From Elmis aenea (lineage: Eukaryota > Arthropoda > Insecta > Coleoptera > Elmidae): a DNA stretch of 64,000 nt. The position numbers were made by a program, and so were the translations under genes. Under the pieces are notes generated by a model. The model ran no database searches, was not told the DNA's origin, and worked only from the letters and a program-made list of their open reading frames with translations. The stretch is taken from NCBI GenBank assembly GCA_947652605.1, contig OX393576.1:65200966-65264965 (forward strand). Reading direction: 5' to 3'. Shown here piece after piece: positions 40,601 through 52,600 of the stretch (position 1 is the stretch's first letter; each line of letters begins with the position of its first letter).

Positions 40601-43600
40601 GAACATTTTAAAATCGTTATTTTAATGAATTGGAAGTCAGTTATTATTATTTAAACTATAAATATTGTGTGTATGAAGTATACCACCAATTATTGCCTTG
40701 AAAAAATTGCACTGACCATATAACCTTTGCACTTTTTTCAATTGTTTTGAAAATTTTAATATCGTAATCTAAATAATTTGAGGACTAGTAATCATAATTC
40801 AAGTTTTAATTATGTGTATACTAAGTTTTAAACTCATTGCTCTATTTTAAAGATATTGTAGACTATAATCTTTGCACTTTGTTAATATTTCTTTGAACAG
40901 CTACAAAAATTATACAATCTTCGTTCCCGGGTTTGTAACAGCTTCTTTTATAGTTGAAAGTTGACGTTTCAACCATTATATCGTGGTCTTTTTTAAAACA
41001 AGAGTCGTATTATGGGCAACGGCCGCGAAAGCCTAAAGAATAAAATAGCTATAAAAATACCTTTAGTTGATTTCTGAGCGTACGTATAAAAAATATCTAT
41101 TGCTTACGTGTGTTGTAAGATTTTTACAAACTATGGAGACCTTTGCTCTATTTTTGAATTTTTACCAAATAAAATATGCAAGAGTATACCTTCAAGAGTT
41201 TTCTAAACTTTTGAATAACCATTAAAAATATTTTGAATCACTTATTTAACGTATTTGTAGCAGATAAAAATTGATTGGTGTTTGTTAAACACTTTTATGG
41301 TTACCATTGTATTGAAATAATTAGCTGTTTAAGGGTAGATCAAAAGTTGTGTACCTGACCCGAATGGAATGAGATGCCATTGTCATTTAACTTGGCTCGT
41401 ACCAACTCCACAGTACATATTGGAAACTAATTTAATTGCATTGTTTCGGAGTTGGTCTTTAGTACTTTGTTGGGGTTATCCTGTGGCTTTTACTACACAA
41501 AATTAACGATAGAGTGACAATTTTAGGATAATGTTAAGCGCATTATCGATACAGGTGACGAAGTAATTAGTACATTTCCAATTTTTTGATTTTCTTGAAG
41601 CAAGAGTAGTATCAGATGTTTATAATATTCCTCATATTCTTTTTTTAAATTTCATTTTTATCGACCCGAAGTGATTTCAAGTTATGATTTGTAAATAGAA
41701 TTTTCCATAAATTGTAATTTGTTTGAATGCTTTATTTAATGGTTGTTACAAATATGTGTCCATAAGTACGCGTTTGTTTATAAATAAAAAAGCGTTGAAA
41801 TTTCAAGAAAATGCAAAACGCAGCACAACTAATTTAGTGCAATGTAAATAGGTAGTAATTACTAAACCAAATATCTTCTTATTTTAATTTGTTTTTCTGG
41901 TTAGCAGCCTCTTCGTTTTTCGTTATTTTCTTTTTGCTCTAGTAATAATTACTCCTTTTTGGCATGAAGTATGTACTTATACCGTTAAAAGGTAAAGTGT
42001 TTTGATTGGTTTTGTTTGTAATATTGTACCTCATGTTGAAATTTACTATTCCTTGACTGGTATGTGAGTTGGCAGCTCATAAAGTTACTCATTACAGGAA
42101 GCAATTAAACTGTCTTTAAATTAATTTAATTGCTGCTTCCTGCCTGTCTGTTTGTCATACCGTTGGTATTGGGTTAGACTACTTTGCTGTTTTTAACTCA
42201 TAGACAATTAAAACGGGAGTTACTATTTAAATTAATTACACTAACAAAATTCTCCCCGTTGTGTGATTTATGAAAATAACAAGGGCAAAGAACTATGGAG
42301 AGCAATTAAAGAATATAAGTAACTGTGAACCTCTATCAACAGGTACACCGACTTATTGGCCTACAGATCCAAACAAGATACCGGACCTAATTGATTTCTT
42401 CATTGTCAAAAATATATTTTCAAACTTCATATAGATAGAAGAAGTATGGGATATGGATTCGGATCATTCACCAATCCTAAAGAAATTAGAGAGTTGATCT
42501 CTGAAAAGAGAAAACTAAGTAGAAAATGGCAGCATACTAGATCCGCTCAACATAAAACAAAATTGAATAACTGCAGTCAACAACTTAAAAGGGAAATTAA
42601 GCAAATCAAAAATGATTCCATAAATGCTTGCCTAAAAGAATCAACAAATGACATTAGCACTGACTTTTCTCTATGGAAAGCGACCAAACAACTAAAAGAC
42701 GAATCGTGCAAATCCCGCCAATAAGACAGCAGGATGGAAAATGGGTTAGTGAACAAAAAGCCAAAACATTTGCAGATTATTTAGAAAAAAACATTCCAAC
42801 CACATGGAGAAACCTAGAAAGCTCCTGTCCTGATGAAGAATAAATTCTTCAAGAATACAATTACCTAATAAAGTAATTACTAAAATTAAAGAAAATATTG
42901 ACTCGAAAAAAGCTCCTGGGCTTAATTTAATTACTGGTGAAGGAAAGTTATAGTAAAACTGGCCACCCTAATAAATGCTGCCTTTAGGCTCAAATACGTA
43001 CCGAGGCTGTGAAAAGTTGCAGAGGTGATTATGATCTCCAAATTAGGAAAACCTCCCCATGAAGTTTCATCTTACATCTCATTATTGCCTGTTACATCGA
43101 AACTGTTCGAAAGCTGTTGCTCGAAAGAATGAACCCAATAATAGAAGAAAAAGAACTAATTTCCTTTCATCAATTTGGATTTAGAAATAAACATTCAACT
43201 GTGAACCAAGTACAGACAATTACGAATGTCAAAACAAGCCCTAGAAGTTTGTTTTACTATCTTTCTAGATGTAGCGCAGGCTTTCGACAAAGTTTGGCAT
43301 GATGGTTTAAACTATAAATTAAGATCGCTTCTCCCAAAACAATACTCCCAACTTCTTCAGTCCCACATCTCGGAGAGACACTTCAGAATAAAGCAAGAAG
43401 AATCTTATTCAGAACTTAAGGAAATTATATCAGGAGTTCCCCAAGGAAGCGTACTAGGTCCGGTCCTATAGGTACCTATTGTATACTTGTGATATTCCAA
43501 AGTTAGAAAACTATACTATGGCGACCTTTGCCGACGACATGGCTATTCTAGCAGTACGAAGAAACAATATAGAAATCTGAGAAACAACAAGCAGCTGCCA

Positions 43601-46600
43601 ATCAGATCAACAACTGGATAAAAACATGGCGTATAAAGTTAAATGAAAATAAGTGAGTACATGTCAATTTTACAAACAAGAGAATCAGGGACTGAGAACG
43701 GAACGAAAACGAAAACGTTAAACGAAATTAACCGAATTTTTTTTAAGAACGAAAACGAAACCGAAAACGAAATTATTATTTTTCGTTCAAGAACGAAAAC
43801 GAAATAAATATTTTCCAAAACCGGTTTTAACCGGTTTTGTCGCTATTTCAATTTTATTTGTTAAACACAAACGCGAATTTACCTTCTGTGCTGGGGAGAC
43901 TCCACGAGGCAGTAAAAAAACTCACTTGAAATAAGTGAGCTTCACTTTTCTCCATATATTTACGTGAATATGTATTAACAACTTTATTGTATACTTGCAA
44001 TTTCGTGTAACACAATTAACGGTACAGATATTCTCTATTTCTAATTTGTTTTTTTAGATCATCAATATAGAATATACACTTGATTGGATATATATTATCA
44101 ATGTGTAAGTTTTATTTGCGTTTAGACATAATAATAGTAAAAGTAATTCTTACTTCGAAAAGGACTAATGTAAAAGAAGATTTATTGGAAGATGTGTTGC
44201 TAGTAAGATTTAACGGAATGTGAAAATATATATTGTATTGTATGTACAAACTATAAAGTTAAAGTATATTTCATGTTAATATAAGTTTTTTTTTAATATC
44301 TTTTTTATTTATAACATTTAGTAAATTATCCACTTGAATTCATTCTTTTGTCTTTTTAAATAATTACAGCAGGATCTTATTTAATTTAAATGCATAGATT
44401 ATTAGTACTAAAACAAATTTAAAACAGCACTTGCTATATTTTCATATTTTTAGATAAAGATCGTGTGTCTAATTTAACCTAATCACGTTGTGTTTTTGCA
44501 CCTTACGGGTGTTAAACTTAATAAAATGGTTAAATGTTAATGTGTTTAACGATTTGGTAAATTTAATATGGCGATGGTTCGCCAGTCTAAAATATGCTGT
44601 CCGTGAGCATCAAACCCCATCGTGATCGTTTATATTTTAGTTGAGACGCAAATATTGTTATCGTATTTATAGAGGGTTGTGGTGGCTAGAAAAAAAATTG
44701 ATTTTTTGACGACAAAAAAAAATATTGTAAAACCGGTTTTAACCGTTATTATTTCGGTTCACGAAAACGGAAAAAGAATTTTTTCGGTTAGAACGAAAAG
44801 AACGAAAACGATATATTTCGTTTTCGTTCCGAACAGAAACGAACGGAATTATTTTCGTTTTTAGTCCCTGAAGAGAATTGAGATGTACCAATCAACTTGA
44901 ATAATAAACAAATTCCATACTCCAACACAGCAAAATACTTAGGTATTACACTGGACGCTAAGCTACGCTGGAAGGCTCATGTCAAGAAAAAAAGGAAAGA
45001 AATAGGTATCAAATATAAAAAAATTTACTGGCTAATCGGGAGGAATTTCTCTCTGTTCTTACATAATAAACTTTTGCTTTACAAACAAATTTTAAAGCCT
45101 GTATGGACATATGGGATACAGCTATGGGGATGCACCAAACAGAGTAATATTCAGATCATCCAGAGATTCCAGAACAAAACACTAAGGAACATCGCTGATG
45201 CACCTTGGTATTACAGAAACAGTGACATAAATCGCGATCTCAACATGGACACTGTAACCAACACCATTAAGAAGTTTGCCAAGAGCCATGAAGAAAGGTT
45301 CCATCAGCATGTAAACGTCGAGGCGATCCAGCTCCTGGACACTACAGGATCAGTAAGAAGACTTGAAAGGGTTAAGCCTTTTGAGTTAGTTTAAGCAAAA
45401 GTTTAAAAGCAGAGACTGTGCGGTAGTGTGCACGTTAATAATTAGTGTACTTATATATTACCAAACTAAAAATAACTTCTGGACTAAGTTTGAACATTAT
45501 TAATTGAGGCTAGAATTAAACTGCTCATTGGTCTCAAAGACCACATTGCATTGTTATAAACTCTAATAGGGTTTAAATTTAAAAGAAAAAACATGTACAA
45601 GAATAAATCAGTAAATATATGACAATTTAAACAATAAATTATTTTTAATTAAATACTACAGACAAAGCCAAGTTTACAGCAATATCTTTGCAATACTATT
45701 AGGGGGAACTACAACAACCTCTAAAGATTACTTGAGATTGATATATTTTTCAAAATACAGCGAATTAGAACAATGATAAAGCATAAAAGTTCGATGACTT
45801 ATTATTAAAGTTTTGTGTAATCTGCGTATTTAATTAACATAATATATAGTTACACCTTAATTATATTTTAAAGATTGTGCAGGTATAAGTAAGTTTAAGT
45901 TTAAAGATAATAAGAAAAGTGTTTAAAATATGGTTGTTTTAAATTATACCCGGATTTACTAATTTAATATGGTATAATGAGGATAAAATTATATATAAAT
46001 AGAAGGACAACACAACGCAACATATTTTGCAGGATGTTTTGTAGTAATATTGCTCTAGAACTTTCTTACGACATGTATACATTGTATGTACGAAATATTA
46101 CCTTAAGTTGCTACAAAAGAGAAATAAAAAGCGATTAAGGAACAACCCTCTTAGAAGTCGCATGAGAGCAATAGCATTGTTTCCCTGTGGGTATAAATAA
46201 CAGCTTAACAGTTCTGTGAAATAAACATTTGTAAGTTTGAAAACACATCAATTTACAAAATAAGGATATATGTGAAACCTTTTCAATTTAAGACTTTTCA
46301 GCAAACGTTTTTAAGATAATCAGTAAATTTCACAGCTATTCTTTTAGCAGAGCGCACTCCCATTACTTTTTTATTTTAAGAAATAGCTCTTGTGTTTTCT
46401 TTTTTACAAAATGATGCACTAATTATTTTCAAGATAACGTGTGAAGATTACTTCAAAATTGATAAATAATTTATTCTTGAAGTTGGTTATGAATTCTATT
46501 AATCTCATAAAGTACTACACAAAACAAACAGAAATTTCTAGAAAGTAAGATGACGTAAAGTAAAATAATAAAATTTATTTAGCGTTTAGCTAATTGTGTT

Positions 46601-49600
46601 TACAATTTATAACTAACGTATATGAATATACAGGTTGGTCCACATAGAAGGGCCACTATTGAGATTTTGTAAACGGTAGGAGCCACAAAGAAGTTTAAAT
46701 TAGACAAATTGTGCCCCTTTTTGAGACCTATTCAGTGATGCTTTAATGTTTTAAAAAAGTTCCAAGGCACGCTATCAACAAAAATCAAAATGGGCATTTT
46801 TTAAATCGGTAATAACTCGGTTACTTATATTGATGGTACAAAAATATTTTTGGGAAGAAAGTTGCAGATTTTTTTACGCTCTGTAAAATGAAAACATTCA
46901 TTGGTTTCAATATTGTTTAAATTCTTTGATAAATTGCATTTTTTAAAAAATATAAACCATAGTTTGGTATCAATAACTTCCTATAAAGCTATAGAATTTA
47001 AACAATATTAAAACAAATAAATGTTTTCATTTTACAATGCGTAAAAATATTTTTGTGCCTTCAAGTATAACCGAGTTATAAACGATTTAAAAAAAAACAT
47101 TTTGATGTCTGTTTATTGTTTAGCGTGCCATGGAACTTTTTTAAAACATTAAAGCATCACTGAATAGGTTTCAGAAAGGGGAATAATTTGTCTAATTTCT
47201 TCTTTGTAGCTTTTACCGTTAAAGAGATACAAATAGTGGCCCTTCTATGTGGACCACCCTGTAAAACAATTAAAACTTTTCTTTAATATAACTACTGAGC
47301 TTACGTCTAAACCTTATAATATTAGTTTCATTTTTAAGTTTGCTTGTTAGAAGGTTATACAATTTCAGTGCTTCATTAAATAGAGAATTTTGAGTGTAAC
47401 TTCGCGTCCTGAATGGCAATTTAAAGTCTTTACAGTTTCTAACCGGATAATTATGAATATCAGAAGTTTGGGCAATATATTTTAACAAAGAATTTGGAAG
47501 CAGGTTGTTTATCATCTTGGAAATGAAAATAATCGTATTAAAAATTATACGTTGTTTAATACTAAGCCTGTAGAGTATCCAACATACGAGTAATTTTGGT
47601 GTATCTGGAACAGTGTAAAATAATTCTCATAGCCCTATTTTGCAATTTTTGAAGCCGGTCTACATGATAAGTATTCGCGAGAAATAAAATACTAGAGCAG
47701 TATACGAAATGGGGTGGTAAGATACTTTTGTATATTAATATTTTAGTAAGGACTGGAAGTTTACAGCTTAATCTACCAAGAAACTCTATTCTTTTAGTAA
47801 CCTTCTTGATTAAATACTTTTGTTTACCAAAATATATCGCTTTGATGTGTTGCAAACTTATAATTAATTCAAGTTTAAGACTTAAATTTCTATCCAAATA
47901 GTAGCCAAGAATAACATATACATTTTAAAACACTTTTTATCAATAATTTATGATGTAAAAATTTCTCTATTAGAATTATTTGATGGATTTGTAAAAATCA
48001 TGCAAGTTATAACTAGCAAAGCTTGTACATATATACTAACGAAACAAGGAATAGAGTTTCAGACGACCATTAAAAATACGCGCCGACGACGATATTTCGC
48101 GATTTTTGGCGCGCGCGCGTATCCGGGACCGCGCTTTCGATCGCGCGCGCTCCCGACGCCGGCAATGGTCTTCCGGAGAAGCCATCGAGGAAAACGTGCG
48201 AAAATTTTACATGCAACATTTAAATCGGGTCGTCGGGAGCGAGAATTTCGTCAAAATTTGACAATTTGACATGTTGACGTGAACTTTGAACGCTCGAACC
48301 TTCTCCGATTCGACATTTTCGCGCATGTGTCGTACCGATTCGGATTCGTCTCGCTCTCCCCGACAAGTACGTACCAAACAATTCCATTTTCGAGTCGAAT
48401 TCCGACCACGAACGAGAAAAAGCGCAGGCGCGCGCACGCGCTACATACTAACGAAATAAGGAATCGAGTTTAAAACTACGATTTAAAATACGCGCCGACG
48501 GCGATGATTCGCGATTTTTGGCGTGCGGACGTATCCGGGGCCGGTCTTTCGATTGTGCCAGCTCCCGAGTCCGGCAATGGTCTTCCGGAGAAGCCATCGA
48601 GGAAAACGTGCGAAATTCTTACACGCAATATTTAAATCGGGTCGTCGGGAGCGAGAATTTCGTCAAACATTGACAATTTGACAATTCGACGTGACCTTTG
48701 AACGCTCGAACTTTCTCCGATTCGATCTTTTCACACATTTGTCGTACCGATTCGGATTCGTCTCGCCCTCCCCGACAAGTACGTACCAAACAATTCCATT
48801 TTCGAGACGAATTCGGACCACGAACGAGAAAAAGCGCATGCGCGCGCACGCGCTACATACTAACGAAATAAGGAATCGAGTTTAAAACTACGATTTAAAA
48901 TACGCGCGGACGGCGATGATTCGCGATTTTTGGCGTGCGGACGTATCCGGGGCCGGTCTTTTGATTGCGGCCGCTCCTGAGTCCGGGAGAGGTCGTCCGG
49001 AAGTAAAATTCAGACCGCGAACGAGAAAAAGCGCAGGCGCGCGCACGCACTATATACTAACGAACGTCGAATTTCTTTGACGGGTCGTATAAAGGATCGA
49101 CTTTTAATATGTGCACGCTCCGGACCTCGGAAAAAATCGTTTGCAAACGTAATTAACTAAAACGTGCAAAATTTTTCGTATTTACGTCGCGCGCTCCCGC
49201 ACTATACACTAACGAACGTCGAAAGCCTTTTTTCAAAAAGCGATTAAAAATGCACAGAGGCGCGTTTTTTTTGTCAAGTCGTATAGAGTATAGAGGATCG
49301 AATTTAAATATGTGCACGCTCCGGACCTTAAATAAAATCGTTTGCAAACGTTATTAAGTAAAACGTGCCAAAATGTTCGTACATACATGATGAAAGCGTC
49401 GTCGCGCGCACGCACTGTCAAACTTTGACAGAATAATGTAAACGCTCAGACCTTCTCCACTGTAGCTTTATGTTCATGTATCATACCAAATCGGTATCGC
49501 CTCGCTCTCCACTAAACATACATACGAAACAGTCCCAGTTTCATGTTGAATTCAGAATATGAAAATACGATGATACTGTCAAAAAATTTAATATGTAACC

Positions 49601-52600
49601 TAGAAATTGAAGTATGTCAAAAGACAGTACTGTCAAACTGACAGCATAACCTAGAAATTGAAGTATGTCAATACTGTCAAACTGACAGCATAACTTAGAA
49701 ATTGAATTATGTCAATACTGTCAAACTGACACCATAACCTAGAAATTGAAGTATCTCTGTCAAACTTTGACAACATTCTATTATTATATATGTAATTTCA
49801 ATCTCCATGCAACGGACCGTGATAGCCGGGTGGCTTCGATACGCGTTCACAACGCAGCGTCTGCGGTTCGAATCCGGGTGCGGGCAAAAAGAGAATTTTC
49901 CGCGAAATTTTCTGTCCGACGGTACGTGCGTGCGACACGAGTTGTTCGGGTAGCGATTATATAGGATTTGAAACAGGGTCCGGGTGCGCATTGCGTAGTT
50001 GATTAAGATTAATCGAAATTAAAAAGCATCTTCAGTATAATTGAATTTGGAAAATATTAGGTACAAGCTGTGAACGATGTATCTCTGGAACGGAGCCACC
50101 CAGACATGAGGGGGCTTTGCAGCAAACGAAAGGTAGTTTAATACGAATTTTAATTAATACAAAGTTGAAAAAAGAGGCATCAATGATTTGGAAAACATTA
50201 AGGTACACGAACTGTGATCGATGTATTATTATATACTACTAACTATACTACCTTCTGGAACGGGGGAGCCACAAGAGACATATGGGGCTTGCACCAAATG
50301 CGAAAGGTAATTTAAATGTTTGAAACTGTGGAGACACTACAATAGTTACTCAATTAAAGAGAGGCCCCCACAGCAGCTAAATAAATAACTAAACTCAGTG
50401 GCGCACGGCATATGGATATAAGTCCGCGTTTACAATGAACGTAGTAGATAACAGATAGTAGATAGTGGGTTAGTAGCTAAAGTTGAAATGCATAGAATCA
50501 AATGCAAGTGTTCACAATGGACTTAAGATTTACGTAGTCACTATATGGTAACTAAAGTGAACTATCTATGTTTAAAATTAATTAAAATTAAAATGTTGAA
50601 CGATGTTTAATACAACTTATTACCGTTATAATCCTCCACAAATCATCATGTAGAAATAAATACGTAGAATACAAGGTGTCAATTTGCTAAACAACCTTCC
50701 GCGTTTAAATTGAGGTTATGTGCTATGCTACAAACAAGTCAGCTGTTACCCGTATCCAAGTAAACATTTCGTTACGGACTTTTTACGTATTACGCACTAA
50801 CCACTATCTACTATCTGTTATCTACCACGTTCATTGTGAACGCGGACTAACGCATAAATAAAGTTAAACCATAATAAAATTATTGGTATACGTTGAAAAG
50901 GTACCACTTCGAAACAAGAGACTTGCACAAAAAAAAGCAATTCTTTGCACAAAGAGAACTCCACGCGAACCCATTGGGTGCGAGCGCGAAGCGCGAGTAG
51001 TTTGGTGGCCCATTTATTACACTTCGAAAAGCATCATGTAGGAGCGCGGAGCGCGAGTAGTAGGAATATAGATTTATTTTAACTTGAAAAGCAATAACGA
51101 GTGTTGTGAATAAAAAGTTCAGGCCGATAGTTAAATCTCCTTAAATCTACCCATAAGCGTATAAAAATCGCGAATTTTCTTTGACGGGTCGTATAAAAGA
51201 TTAAATTTTAATATGTGCACGCTCTGGGCCACAGAAAAAATAATTTGCAAACGTTATTAACTAAAACGTGCAAAAGTTTTAATTTTTACGTCGCACTAAC
51301 GAACGTCGAAAGCCTTTTTTCAAAAAGCGATGAAAAATACTCAGGGCGTCCGAAAATCGCGATTTCTTTTGTTGTATTAAGGATCGAATTTTAATATGTG
51401 CTCGCTCCGGACCTTGGGAAAAGTTATTAAGTAAAACGTGCAAAAAGTTTCGTACTTACATGATGAAAACATCGTCACCCGCACGCTTTCTCCAACTTTG
51501 AAAAAATAATAGAAACGCTCAGAACTTTTCCACTCTAGCTTTTTGTACATCTATCATACCAATTCGGAATGGCCACGCTCTCCCCTAAATATATATGCGA
51601 AGCAATCCCAGTTTTGAGTTGAATTAAGACTTTAGTTTAGAATATGAAAATACGATGACACTATGAATATTCATTTATTCGGTTTTAAAGAGCAATGAAG
51701 AGTGTTGTAAATAAACATTTCAGCCAATCGATTGTTCATCAACCCGATTAGTTATAATCAATATATCTCGGGAAAACAGAGAAACGGAACATGCACCAAA
51801 CGAAAGGTAATTTTTGAGAAAAAAGATTTCTACCTGGATCCATTAGGTGCGAGCGTGAAGCGCGAGTTGTTTGATTACCGATTTAATAGAATTCGAAAAG
51901 CATTAGGTGCGAGCGCGGAGCGCGAGAGTACGAATATTTATTTATTCTAATTTAAAAAGCAACAGCGATTGTGGTAAATAAAATTTGAACCGGTCGATTA
52001 ATCGCCTCCAAAAAAAGTGACCCGCCTGGCTCAGCGCGAGTAGTATGACTGTCGAATTTCTCAATTCTGAAAAGCATTTACGAGTATTGTAAATAAAAAT
52101 TTGAGCCAATCGATTGATCATATCCGGCTTAGTTATAATCGATATATTTCGGGATAATAGAGAAACGGAACGTGCACCAAACGAAAGGTAATTTTTTGCG
52201 CAAAGAGAATTTTACGCGCAAAGAGAATTCCACTCGGATCCATTGGGTGCGAGCGCGAAGCGCGAGTTGTTTGATTACCGATTTAATAGAATTCGAGAAG
52301 CATTAGGTGCGAGCGCGGAGCGCGAGTAGTACGAATATTTATTTATCCTAATTTAAAAAGCAATAGCGATTGTGGTAAATAAAATTTGAACCGGTCGATT
52401 AATCGCCTCCAAAAAAAGTGACCCGCCTGGCTCAGCGCGAGTAGTATGACTGTCGAATTTCTCAATTCTGAAAAGCATTTACGAGTATTGTAAATAAAAA
52501 TTTAAGCCAATCGATTGATCATATCCGGCATAGTTATAATCGATATATCTCGGGAACGGGACCAATTGGGGACATGGGACTTTTTTGCGCAGAGAATTCT

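Noticed and set aside
44679..44864. Lys/Arg-rich ORF of 61 aa
   Set aside because: It lies wholly inside the GAACGAAAACG-rich end of the nested hAT-like element, so it is a repeat artefact.
49817..49890. Functional tRNA gene
   Set aside because: A and B boxes are present, but no acceptor stem forms and the T stem has mismatches.
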